DNA of 64,000 nucleotides from positions 124,001 to 188,000 of the forward strand of contig NZ_BOOH01000019.1 in NCBI RefSeq assembly GCF_016863135.1, given 5' to 3'. This DNA is from Planobispora longispora. GTDB lineage: Bacteria > Actinomycetota > Actinomycetes > Streptosporangiales > Streptosporangiaceae. Both the position numbers and the translations under genes were made by a program. A model generated the notes under the pieces. It was given only the letters and a program-made list of their open reading frames with translations. It was not told the origin of the DNA and searched no databases. This document shows, piece by piece, positions 31,505 to 39,694 of the stretch. Within the stretch, counting starts at the first letter, position 1, and every line of letters starts with the position of its first letter.

Positions 31505-33379
31505 ATGACCGAGTACGCCAAGGCACGCGAGGTGGCCGAGCAGGCCCGCGAGAAGGAGTGGGTCCGGCCCAGCTTCGGCAAGCAGCTCTTTCTCGGTGAT
31601 TTCCGTCTCGACCTGGTCCACCCCGCCCCGGCGCTGGCGGAGGAGGAGGCCAAGCGGGGCGAGGAGTTCCTGCGCTCCCTGCGGCGCTTCCTGGACACCC
31701 GGGTGGATCCGGCGCTGATCGAGCGGACCGCGCAGATCCCGGACGAGGTGGTCAAGGGACTCGCGGCGCTGGGCGCGTTCGGGATCACCATCGAGGAGGA
31801 GTACGGCGGGCTGGGGCTCAGCCACCTCTACTACGGCCGGGCCCTGATGCTCGCGGGCTCGTACTGCGGGGCGATCAGCACCCTGATGTCGGCGCACCAG
31901 TCGATCGGGGTGCCGCAGCCGGTGAAGCTGTTCGGAACCGAGGAGCAGAAGCGCGCCTTCCTGCCCCGGTGCGCCAAGGGGGAGATCTCGGCCTTCCTGC
32001 TGACCGAGCCGGACGTCGGCTCCGATCCCGCCCGGCTGGGGACCACGGCCACGCGCGACGGCGACGACTACGTGCTCGACGGCGTCAAGCTCTGGACGAC
32101 CAACGGGGTCGTGGCGGGGCTGCTGGTGGTGATGGCCCGGACCGGCTCGGGCATCTCCGCGTTCGTGGTCGAGGCGGACAGCCCCGGGATCACCGTCGAG
32201 CGGCGCAACGCGTTCATGGGGCTGCGCGGCATCGAGAACGGGGTGACGCGGTTCCATCAGGTCCGGGTGCCGGCCGCCAACCTGATCGGCCGCGAGGGGC
32301 AGGGCCTGAAGATCGCGCTGACCACGCTGAACACCGGCCGCCTGTCGCTGCCCGCCTCCTGCGCCGGGAACGCCAAGTGGGCGGCGAAGATCGCCCGCGA
32401 GTGGGCCGTGGAGCGGGTGCAGTGGGGGCGCAGGATCGGCGAGCACGAGGCGGTGGCCCGGAAGGTCGCCTTCATCGCCGCCACGGCCTACGCCCTGGAG
32501 TCGGTGATGGACCTGACCTGCCGGATGGCCGACGACGAGAGCAACGACATCAGGATCGAGGCCGCCCTGGGCAAGCTGTACGCCACGGAGATGGCCTGGC
32601 GGGTCGCCGACGAGCTGGTCCAGATCCGGGGCGGGCGCGGCTACGAGACCGCCGAGTCGCTGGCCGCGCGGGGCGAGCGCGGCGTCCCCGCCGAGCAGCT
32701 CCTCCGCGACGTGCGGATCAACCGGATCTTCGAGGGGTCCACCGAGATCATGCAGCTGCTCATCGCCCGCGAGGCGGTGGACACGCACCTGTCGGCGGCC
32801 GGGGACGTCATCGACCCGTCGGTGACGGGCCGCGACAAGGCCCGCGCCGTCGCCCGCGCCGGCGGCTTCTACGCCCGCTGGCTGCCCACCCTGGTCGCGG
32901 GCGCGGGCGCCCGGCCCGGGGCCTACGCGGAGTTCGGGCCGCTGGCCCGGCACCTGCGCTACGTGGAGCGCGCCGGCCGCAAGCTCGCCCGCTCCACCTT
33001 CTACGGCATGTCGCGCTGGCAGGGACGCCTCGAACACCGGCAGGGTTTCCTCGGCAGGATCGTGGACATCGGCGCCGAGCTGTTCGCGATCACCGCGACG
33101 TGCGTGCGCGCCCGGGAGGAGGCGGCCGATCTGGGGTGCAGGCCCACCGAGCTGGCGGACGTCTTCTGCCGCCAGGCGCGGCTGCGCGCCGACGCGTCGT
33201 TCCGGCGGCTCTGGGTCAACACCGACGCCCGTGACGTACGGCTGACGCGGTATCTCCTGGACGGGCGCTACGCCTTCCTGGAGGAGGGCATCCTCGACCC
33301 CTCGATCGAGGGGCCGTGGATCGCCGCCGCCGATCCCGGCCCGTCGGCCGTGGAGAACGTGCACCGGCCGATCCGCTGA
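31505..33379 (+). CDS. acyl-CoA dehydrogenase, long (VLCAD-like) form
   Basis: 624 residues from ATG 31505, behind GAGGAGG. The usual acyl-CoA dehydrogenase core occupies the first 430 residues: TEPDVGSDP and KLWTTNG in the FAD/substrate region, RVQWGRRIGEHEAVARKVAF, and the active-site glutamate region RIFEGSTEIMQLLIARE. About 190 further residues form the extra C-terminal domain of very-long-chain-type enzymes. It should catalyse the first, FAD-dependent step of fatty acid beta-oxidation. Only 32 bp separate it from the kinase, but a good ribosome-binding site and a 12-bp terminator suggest it may be the last gene of that operon. Chain-length preference cannot be read from sequence. Confidence 0.92.
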   Translation: MTEYAKAREVAEQAREKEWVRPSFGKQLFLGDFRLDLVHPAPALAEEEAKRGEEFLRSLRRFLDTRVDPALIERTAQIPDEVVKGLAALGAFGITIEEEYGGLGLSHLYYGRALMLAGSYCGAISTLMSAHQSIGVPQPVKLFGTEEQKRAFLPRCAKGEISAFLLTEPDVGSDPARLGTTATRDGDDYVLDGVKLWTTNGVVAGLLVVMARTGSGISAFVVEADSPGITVERRNAFMGLRGIENGVTRFHQVRVPAANLIGREGQGLKIALTTLNTGRLSLPASCAGNAKWAAKIAREWAVERVQWGRRIGEHEAVARKVAFIAATAYALESVMDLTCRMADDESNDIRIEAALGKLYATEMAWRVADELVQIRGGRGYETAESLAARGERGVPAEQLLRDVRINRIFEGSTEIMQLLIAREAVDTHLSAAGDVIDPSVTGRDKARAVARAGGFYARWLPTLVAGAGARPGAYAEFGPLARHLRYVERAGRKLARSTFYGMSRWQGRLEHRQGFLGRIVDIGAELFAITATCVRAREEAADLGCRPTELADVFCRQARLRADASFRRLWVNTDARDVRLTRYLLDGRYAFLEEGILDPSIEGPWIAAADPGPSAVENVHRPIR

Positions 33380-33389
33380 TTTCCCGGAT

Positions 33390-33424
33390 GTGTGGGTACG
33401 GTCCGCGCCCCGCCGTACCCACAC
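33390..33424 (+). terminator. acyl-CoA dehydrogenase terminator
   Basis: Perfect 12-bp stem GTGTGGGTACGG (33390-33401) / CCGTACCCACAC (33413-33424), 11-nt loop. Confidence 0.9.
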
Positions 33425-33488
33425 CCTCTCTCCGCCTGCCGGATGACTCGGAACGGACAGGTCCTCAAACGGCAGGACATTAAATGGC

Positions 33489-33518
33489 TTGCACGGTCCG
33501 GGACCCGCGGCATACCGT
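33489..33518 (+). promoter_or_regulatory. candidate promoter of the small proline-rich gene
   Basis: TTGCAC (33489-33494), an 18-bp spacer and TACCGT (33513-33518), one of the best matches to a housekeeping promoter in the window. Transcription would start near 33525, next to ATG 33526 of a five-codon frame (MWINS, stop at 33541-33543), leaving a leader of about 150 nt before the 56-residue gene. Confidence 0.5.
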
Positions 33519-33677
33519 CGACGGCATGTGGATTAACTCCTAGGAAGCCGGCGTCGATCAGCCCACGCTGATCCGCCCGCGCTCAGCCCTCCGGCCCCGT
33601 TCGTCTGACGCGGCAGCTGAGTTCTCCGGCACGGCCCTGCGCGGCGCCGCGTCGTCACCGATCCAAAGGAGTCCCAT

Positions 33678-33848
33678 ATGCGAACCCGCTCAGGCAAGAA
33701 GCGTTCCGGGAAGAACAAGCCCGGCGCCACCGATCTCCCGCTCCCCGAGTGGGCCATGCCAGCAGCGCCCCGGCAGATGCCCAAGCCGCACCTGCCGATG
33801 AGGCCGACCCAGCAGCCGCGCCGGATCCCCGGCAAAGGCGGCCGCTAG
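33678..33848 (+). CDS. 56-residue basic, proline-rich protein
   Basis: Short gene from ATG 33678 to TAG 33846-33848, with AAAGGAG 8 nt before the start. The N-terminus is lysine/arginine-rich (MRTRSGKKRSGKNKPG), then LPLPEWAMPAAPRQMPKPH and a basic, proline-rich tail ending GKGGR. No membrane helix, signal peptide or cysteine is visible; it is probably disordered and may bind nucleic acid or the ribosome, which is speculation. A candidate promoter lies upstream and a 16-bp terminator hairpin starts 57 bp after the stop, so it has its own transcription unit. Function unknown. Confidence 0.7.
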   Translation: MRTRSGKKRSGKNKPGATDLPLPEWAMPAAPRQMPKPHLPMRPTQQPRRIPGKGGR

Positions 33849-33904
33849 AGCGCGTCCCGCGGACGCCCGCGACGGCGGGGATCCGCGGGGACGCGCCGAA
33901 GAGC

Positions 33905-33944
33905 GGACGCCGCGGTCCCGTCCACTACCGGGACCGCGGCGTCC
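33905..33944. terminator. bidirectional terminator between the small gene and the thiolase
   Basis: Perfect 16-bp stem GGACGCCGCGGTCCCG (33905-33920) / CGGGACCGCGGCGTCC (33929-33944), 8-nt loop. Convergent genes lie on both sides. Confidence 0.92.
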
Positions 33945-34069
33945 GCCTTCCTCTCAACGGGTGACACCGGAAGCCCGCCGGTTCCGGCGCCACCCGTCGC
34001 ATCGCGGCGGCGCGGGGAACGCGGCCGGCGATCCGGCCCGCGAGCCCCGACGCCGCTCGGGGGATGCGG

Positions 34070-35215
34070 TCAGAGCCGCTCGATGATGGTGACGTTGGCC
34101 TGGCCGCCGCCCTCGCACATGGTCTGCAGGCCGTACCGGCCGCCGGTGCGCTCCAGCTCGTGCAGGAGCTTGGTCATCAGGATCGCGCCGGTGCCGCCCA
34201 GCGGGTGGCCCAGGGCGATCGCGCCGCCGTTGGGGTTGACCTTCGCCGGGTCGGCGCCGATCTCCTTGATCCACGCCATCGGGACCGGGGCGAACGCCTC
34301 GTTGATCTCGGTGGCGTCGATGTCGTCGATCGACAGGCCGGAGCGCTTCAGCGCCTTCTGGGTCGCCGGGATCGGCGCGGTCAGCATGTAGACCGGGTCG
34401 TCGCCGGTGAGCGCCAGGGTGACGATGCGGGCGCGCGGGGTCAGGCCGTGGTCGCGGACCGCCTGCTCGGAGGCGATCAGGATCGCGCCGGAGCCGTCGG
34501 AGATCTGCGAGGAGGTGGCCGCGGTGATCTGGCCGCCCTCGCGCAGGGTCTTCAGCCCCGCCATCTTCTCCAGCGTGGTGTCCGCGCGCGGGCCCTCGTC
34601 GTCCTCGACGCCGTTGATCGGGGCGATCTGGTCCTTGAAGTAGCCGTTGGCGATGGCCTTGGCCGCCCGCTGGTGGCTCTCGTAGGCGAAGCGCTCCAGC
34701 TCCTCCCGCTTGAGGTCCCACTTCTCGCACATGAGCTCGGCGCCGCGGAACTGGGAGATCTCCTGCTTGCCGTACCGCTCGACCCATCCCTCGCCGAACG
34801 GGAAGGGCATGCCCTTCTCCAGCGCGGCGGTGATGCTCGACCCCATGGGGACGACGCTCATGGACTCCACGCCGGCCGCGACCACGAGGTCCTGGGTGCC
34901 GGACAGGACGCCCTGGGCCGCGAAGTGGATCGACTGCTGGGAGGAGCCGCACTGGCGGTCGATGGTCACGCCGGCGACGTTCTCCGGCAGGCCGGCCGAG
35001 AGCCAGGCGTTGCGCGCGATGTCCATGCTCTGCGGGCCGAACTGCATGACGCAGCCCATGATCACGTCTTCCACCGCGGAGGGGTCGACGCCCGTACGGT
35101 CGATCAGGGCCTTGAGCGTGTGCGCGGCCAGATCGGTGGGGTGGACGGTGGACAGGCCGCCCTTCTTCTTTCCGACCGGGGTACGGACCGCCCCGACGAT
35201 GTACGCCTCTGCCAC
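34070..35215 (-). CDS. acetyl-CoA C-acyltransferase (thiolase)
   Basis: 381 residues from GTG 35215, preceded by GGAGG. Catalytic residues are all present: nucleophile C89 in DRQCGSSQQ, H337 in GHPLGGTGA and C367 in CEGGGQAN. The enzyme cleaves 3-ketoacyl-CoA (beta-oxidation) or condenses acetyl-CoA; sequence alone does not decide. The INEAFAP motif lies before the histidine box, as in both classes. It is a single gene between terminators, though two acyl-CoA dehydrogenase genes and an enoyl-CoA hydratase lie elsewhere in the window, so a catabolic role is plausible. Confidence 0.94.
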   Translation of the reverse strand: MAEAYIVGAVRTPVGKKKGGLSTVHPTDLAAHTLKALIDRTGVDPSAVEDVIMGCVMQFGPQSMDIARNAWLSAGLPENVAGVTIDRQCGSSQQSIHFAAQGVLSGTQDLVVAAGVESMSVVPMGSSITAALEKGMPFPFGEGWVERYGKQEISQFRGAELMCEKWDLKREELERFAYESHQRAAKAIANGYFKDQIAPINGVEDDEGPRADTTLEKMAGLKTLREGGQITAATSSQISDGSGAILIASEQAVRDHGLTPRARIVTLALTGDDPVYMLTAPIPATQKALKRSGLSIDDIDATEINEAFAPVPMAWIKEIGADPAKVNPNGGAIALGHPLGGTGAILMTKLLHELERTGGRYGLQTMCEGGGQANVTIIERL

Positions 35216-35368
35216 AGTGCCTCCTGGGTTCCGTCCCTACTCAGACCGGACGATGCAAACCGAGCATTATTCGGTCAGTAGGAGGTTACAACAGAACATA
35301 CGTCTACGCCCTCCCCGGGGAGGATGATTGTGATTGCCGTAACACTCACCTCCGCGCGGGAGACGGAA

Positions 35369-35399
35369 GGTCCCCGCCCGGTGGCGCCGGACGGGGACC
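35369..35399 (-). terminator. rhamnogalacturonan lyase terminator
   Basis: Stem GGTCCCCG (35369-35376) / CGGGGACC (35392-35399), with additional GC pairing inside, 30 nt past the lyase stop. Confidence 0.8.
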
Positions 35400-35429
35400 G
35401 TGACGGCCGCGGAGGTCGTCAGAGCATGG

Positions 35430-37724
35430 TCAGCGCAGGTAGACCTTGGGCTGCGGCGGGGCGGACATGCCGGAGCCGATGAAGAAGCTCGGGTGCGGCG
35501 GCTGGTTGTAGGCCGTGTTCTGCCAGGCGACGGCGACGCGGTACTGGGTGTCGTGCATCAGCGTGTGGACGCGCCGGTCGGTCTGGTGGGGCGTGCTGTA
35601 GATCCGCAGGGCCGTGTTGTCGCCCGTCGGCCAGACGACCTCCTCGCGCCAGTCGCCGAACAGGTCGCCGGAGAGCGACGGGGTGGACTTGGTGCCGTTG
35701 TTGGAGTGCACGCCGGAGGCGGTCAGCAGCCGGGTCTCCCCGCCGGTGCCGTACTTGTCGACGCGGGTGGCGTCCACCAGCTCGCGCACCGGGTCACCGT
35801 CCCACCAGGCCAGGAAGTTGATCGAGGAGGGCTCGCGGCCCAGGGACGCGCCGGTGGTGCTGCGCAGGGCGGTGTCCCGCGCCGACCACGACTCCGCTCC
35901 CGGGCTCCCGGCCCAGACGTCGGCCGAGACGCCGCGGCCGTTGTCGCCGCCGGAGGCGGTGGACCACAGCACCTGGCCGGTGCGGGCGCTGGCGAACCAC
36001 GAGCCGGGCTTGGAGGAGTCCTCGCTGACCTTGAAGTACTCCAGGCCGGCCCGGGAGGGGTCCAGGTCGCCCAGGTGGGCCGCGTCGCCGTGGCCGTGGC
36101 GGGTGTTCCACAGCGGCGCGCCGTCGTCGTCGATCGCGGCGGCGCCGAAGACGATCTCGTCCCGGCCGTCGGCGTCCACGTCGCCGATCGTGAGGCTGTG
36201 GTTGCCCTGCCCGGCGTAGGTCGTGTCGCCGTTGGAGTCGAAGGTCCAGCGCTTGGTCAGGGCGCCGTCGCGGAAGTCCCAGGCGGCGATCACGGCGCGG
36301 GTGTAGTAACCGCGCGACATGATCAGCGAGGGGCGCTGCCCGTCCAGGTAGGCCGTCCCGGCCAGGAAGCGGTCCACCCGGTTGCCGTAGGAGTCGCCCC
36401 AGGAGGAGACGGTCCCGCGCGGCGGGTCGTAGTTCACGGTGGACACCGCGGCGCCGGTCCGGCCGTTGAACATGGTCAGGTACTCCGGCCCGGCCAGGAC
36501 GTAGCCGGAGGAGTTGCGGTGGTCGGCCGAGGACGAGCCGATCACCTTGCCGGCGCCGTCCCTGGTGCCGTCGGCGGTTTTCATGGCCACCTCGGCCCGG
36601 CCGTCGCCGTCGTAGTCGTAGACCTGGAACTGGGTGTAGTGCGCCCCGGCGCGGATGTTGCGGCCCAGGTCGATCCGCCACATCCGAGCGCCGTCGAGCC
36701 GGTAGGCGTCCACGTAGACGTTGCCGGTGTAGCCGGACTGGGAGTTGTCCTTGGCGTTGGACGGGTCCCACTTCAGCACGAACTCGTACTGGCCGTCGCC
36801 GTCCAGGTCGCCGACGCTCGCGTCGTTGGCGGCGTAGGTGTAGGCGACCCCGTCCGGCGTGGTCCCGCCGGACGGCGCCTGGACGGGCACGTCCAGGTAG
36901 CCGTTGCCGAAGCGCAGCGACGGCTCGGAGGCGGCCTGCTCGGCGCCGCCGACCACGGCCCGCACGGTGTAGACCGCGTCGGCGGCGGCGCCGGCGTCCA
37001 GGTGGTTGGTGGAGCCGGTGATCGGCGAGGAGTTGACCTTCGTGCCGCCGCGGTAGAGGTTGAAGCCCGTCGAGGCGGCCTCGGTGCCCAGCAGCCGCCA
37101 GGACACGAGGTTGCCGGTGCCGGACCGCACGCTGATCAGGCCCCGGTTCAGGTCCTCCGCCTGCCTGGCGCCCGCCGGGATCGTCGTCGGGGACGCGGTC
37201 GGTGTCGCGGTGGGCGTGGCGGTGGGGGTGACGGTGGGCTTCACGGTCGGTGTCGCGGTGGGCGTGGCGGTGGGGGTCGCCGTGGGCGTCGCCGTCCCGG
37301 TGCAGGCGACCCCGTTGAGCTCGAACGCGGCCGGGACGGGGTTGGCGGAGCCGTTCCACGACGCGTTGAACCCGAACGCGACCGTGGCGCCGGTGGCGAC
37401 GGCCGCGTTGTATCCCACGTTCTCGGCGCTCACCCGGGCGCCGCTCTGGGCCACCGTGGCGCTCCACGCCTGGGTGATCTGCTGGCCCGCGCCGAAGGCC
37501 CAGTCCAGGGTCCAGCCGTTCACCGCGGCGCCCAGGTTAGTGATCTTCACCTCGCCGGTGAACCCTCCTCCCCACTGGGAGGACACCGCGTAGTCCACGC
37601 GGCAGCCCGCGGCCGCGTGGGCCGCCGGACTCCAGCCGCCGAGCATCGCGCCCGCCGCCACGACGGCCGTCACGGCGCCCGCCGCCCGGCGGGGCCGGGA
37701 GGCTGAACGGTTTGAATGTCTCAC
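35430..37724 (-). CDS. secreted CBM2-rhamnogalacturonan lyase (PL11-like)
   Basis: 764 residues from GTG 37724, preceded by GGAG. Signal peptide to about residue 38 (ending AAHA). A CBM2-type carbohydrate-binding module follows (about 39-143, CRVDYAVSSQWGGGFTGEV...NGWTLDWAF), then a linker of TPTATPTA repeats (DNA 37196-37300) and the catalytic region (ARQAEDLNRGLISVRSGTG to the C-terminus PQPKVYLR), matching YesW-type rhamnogalacturonan lyases. Several calcium-binding-like D-x-D-x-D-G loops (VGDLDGDGQYEF, VYDYDGDGRAEV, GDVDADGRDEI) form a propeller. The enzyme cuts pectin RG-I backbones outside the cell. A promoter with a LacI-type operator precedes it. The frame continues 92 codons upstream without a start context. 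Confidence 0.9.
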   Translation of the reverse strand: MRHSNRSASRPRRAAGAVTAVVAAGAMLGGWSPAAHAAAGCRVDYAVSSQWGGGFTGEVKITNLGAAVNGWTLDWAFGAGQQITQAWSATVAQSGARVSAENVGYNAAVATGATVAFGFNASWNGSANPVPAAFELNGVACTGTATPTATPTATPTATPTVKPTVTPTATPTATPTASPTTIPAGARQAEDLNRGLISVRSGTGNLVSWRLLGTEAASTGFNLYRGGTKVNSSPITGSTNHLDAGAAADAVYTVRAVVGGAEQAASEPSLRFGNGYLDVPVQAPSGGTTPDGVAYTYAANDASVGDLDGDGQYEFVLKWDPSNAKDNSQSGYTGNVYVDAYRLDGARMWRIDLGRNIRAGAHYTQFQVYDYDGDGRAEVAMKTADGTRDGAGKVIGSSSADHRNSSGYVLAGPEYLTMFNGRTGAAVSTVNYDPPRGTVSSWGDSYGNRVDRFLAGTAYLDGQRPSLIMSRGYYTRAVIAAWDFRDGALTKRWTFDSNGDTTYAGQGNHSLTIGDVDADGRDEIVFGAAAIDDDGAPLWNTRHGHGDAAHLGDLDPSRAGLEYFKVSEDSSKPGSWFASARTGQVLWSTASGGDNGRGVSADVWAGSPGAESWSARDTALRSTTGASLGREPSSINFLAWWDGDPVRELVDATRVDKYGTGGETRLLTASGVHSNNGTKSTPSLSGDLFGDWREEVVWPTGDNTALRIYSTPHQTDRRVHTLMHDTQYRVAVAWQNTAYNQPPHPSFFIGSGMSAPPQPKVYLR

Positions 37725-37872
37725 TTCGAGCTCCGATCTCAGCTGTCCGGGGAGCCGGTGGCGGGAACTCGGGGTCCCCTCCGCTCCGGGTGGCCGGAAC
37801 CGCGGCAGCGTCCTCTTCCGGGAGGCCGTACGGCGGGCACGCGGATCCTCGCGGACCGCAGGAGGATGGGGT

Positions 37873-37925
37873 GTAAGCGCTTTCCAAGCGCTCAGACCGT
37901 AGAGCATTTCCGACAAAGGCGTCAA
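37873..37925 (-). promoter_or_regulatory. promoter and LacI-type operator of the rhamnogalacturonan lyase
   Basis: Minus strand: TTGACG (37925-37920), 18-bp spacer, TACGGT (37901-37896), a good housekeeping promoter. At the expected start and just downstream lie AGCGCT and AAGCGCTTAC (about 37892-37873), with the AAGCGCTT core of LacI-family operators. A bound repressor would block initiation. No lacI gene is in the window. The rest of the 344-bp gap holds only this unit and the repeat near 38041. Confidence 0.65.
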
Positions 37926-38040
37926 TCTAGGAAACAACCGACTCCTGTGCCCCAGGTCGCCCGGAAGGGAGGAAGCCGAGGTCAGCCAGGACTCCCTCAC
38001 GGAGGAGACCGGACATTCGGGAACGGGGAGGCTGAAACTT

Positions 38041-38087
38041 TCAGGAGGGCCGGTTCAGCGCGGCGCTCTCAGGAGGGCCGGTTCAGC
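38041..38087. repeat. 19-bp direct repeat at the 3' end of the DUF2079 gene
   Basis: TCAGGAGGGCCGGTTCAGC occurs at 38041-38059 and 38069-38087, 28 bp apart. The second copy encodes the last residues of the membrane protein (LNRPS and stop); the first is an exact copy just downstream. Confidence 0.9.
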
Positions 38088-39694
38088 ACGACGTAGCCGT
38101 CGCGCTCGTAGACCTTGCGATAGCCCTCCTGCAGGGCCTGCTCGACCCGCTGCCGCTGGGCGTCGTGGGTGGGGAAGGGGAAGGTCCACCGGTCGACGTC
38201 GGCCACGATCCACGGCGCGCCGTACGCGCTCGGCCCCCACAGCAGCACGGTCGTCCGCGAGGTGAGCGCCGGGCCGGCGTGGTTGACGGCCTCCACCAGC
38301 ACCCCGTCCGGAACCTTGGCCACCGCCTCCCGGGCCGCCGCGACGTGCGGGTCGCCCTCGTAGAAGGACCACTCGACGAGATTGCCCAGCGCGAACCGCG
38401 GGATCAAGGTGATCCCGATCACGCACACGGCGATCGCCCAGGGACGGCCGAGGTCCCGGCGCGGGTTCCGGCCGCCGTCCCTCTCCCGGAGCCGCCTGCC
38501 GAGCCGGTCCACCCCGTCCACCGCGGCGCAGAACAGGATCGCCACGATGAAGGCGTTGTAGTGGTGTTCCGGCCCCCACCACTGCGGGCGGTCGGCCAGG
38601 AACCGCTCGGCGACCAGCGGGAGCGCCACCAGGACCAGCGGGGACAGCAGCGCGGTCAGCAGCACCGGCCAGAGCAGGAAGGCCAGCGTGTCGACCTTGA
38701 TCTCCGGGCTGACGAACTGCCACAGCGCGCCCAGCGGATCGCGCGCGAGGCCGAGGGCCACCTCGCCCAGGCTCTGCCCCCACCTGCCGTAGGCCCAGTG
38801 GAAACCCGCCTCGCCCGATCCCGCCATCGGCATCAGCACGCTGCGGATCATCACCAGCGCACCCAGGGAGAAGACCACGAACGCGGCCCCGAGCAACCGC
38901 CTGCGCGTGAGGAAGAGGTAGACGCCGAAGCCCGCCACGAGCAGGCCCATGTCCTCCTTGACCAGCAGCAGGCCGAGCGCGGCCACCACCGCCGGCGGCA
39001 TCCGCCCGGCGTCGGACCGCTCGATCATGATCGCGCTCAGCAGCGGGACGAAGGCCGCCTCGTGGACGTCGAACCCGGCGGCCTGCGCCACGGGCCACGA
39101 CACCGCGTACGCCGCCGCGACCAGGTAGGCGCTCCCGGCGCCGAGGCGGCGCTCGGCGTAGCGCCAGATCGGGATCGCGGCCAGCGCGAACAGCACCGCC
39201 TGGGCGATGATCAGGGTCTCCGGCCCGTCGTGGATCCAGTACAGCGGGGCGAACAGGGCGACGATCGGCGAGAAGTGGTCGGCGAGCTGGACGAAGTCCA
39301 TCCCCCGGCCGTAGAACATGCCGACCGAGGGCTCCAGCGGCGGGCCGAAGCCCGCGTAACCGCTCACGGCCTGGTCGAAGATGACCAGGTCGAAGGTGCT
39401 GGCGCGGAAGGTGGCCAGTTTGACCAGGCCGAGGACGGCGTAGGCGGTCGCGGCGAGCACGACGATCAGCAGGAGCGGCGGCGTCTGCGGCAGGTTCCAC
39501 CATCCCCGCGACCGGCCCCGAGAGGTCTCCGCCGCGTCCCCGGCCTCCTCGACGGTCCCGGTCTCCCCGAGGTCCCCGGTCTCCTTGACGGTCTCCGACT
39601 TCATGGCGGTTCCGGATCCCCCGATCGCTCCGGTCTTCCCGAGCCCCTCCGCCTCCCCGGGCTCGCCGGTCCCGGAAACGGTGTCCGCGCTCAT
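38069..39694 (-). CDS. polytopic membrane protein, DUF2079
   Basis: 541 residues from ATG 39694, overlapping the sortase stop by 4 bp (ATGA). The first 60 residues are Gly/Glu/Thr-rich and low in complexity (GDLGETGTVEEAGDAAE). About ten hydrophobic helices follow, with family segments ASTFDLVIFDQAVSGYAGF, LADHFSPIVALFAPLYW and ERFLADRPQWWGPEHHYNAF. DUF2079 proteins resemble GT-C glycosyltransferases, so a lipid-linked sugar transfer role is possible but unproven. Coupling to sortase and surface-protein genes suggests a role in envelope glycosylation. A 19-bp duplication of its 3' end lies just beyond the stop. Confidence 0.85.
   Translation of the reverse strand: MSADTVSGTGEPGEAEGLGKTGAIGGSGTAMKSETVKETGDLGETGTVEEAGDAAETSRGRSRGWWNLPQTPPLLLIVVLAATAYAVLGLVKLATFRASTFDLVIFDQAVSGYAGFGPPLEPSVGMFYGRGMDFVQLADHFSPIVALFAPLYWIHDGPETLIIAQAVLFALAAIPIWRYAERRLGAGSAYLVAAAYAVSWPVAQAAGFDVHEAAFVPLLSAIMIERSDAGRMPPAVVAALGLLLVKEDMGLLVAGFGVYLFLTRRRLLGAAFVVFSLGALVMIRSVLMPMAGSGEAGFHWAYGRWGQSLGEVALGLARDPLGALWQFVSPEIKVDTLAFLLWPVLLTALLSPLVLVALPLVAERFLADRPQWWGPEHHYNAFIVAILFCAAVDGVDRLGRRLRERDGGRNPRRDLGRPWAIAVCVIGITLIPRFALGNLVEWSFYEGDPHVAAAREAVAKVPDGVLVEAVNHAGPALTSRTTVLLWGPSAYGAPWIVADVDRWTFPFPTHDAQRQRVEQALQEGYRKVYERDGYVVLNRPS

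Noticed and set aside
37190-37300. Tandem GGTGGGCGTGGC-type DNA repeats as a mobile or CRISPR element
   Set aside because: They encode the in-frame Thr-Pro linker between the binding module and the lyase.
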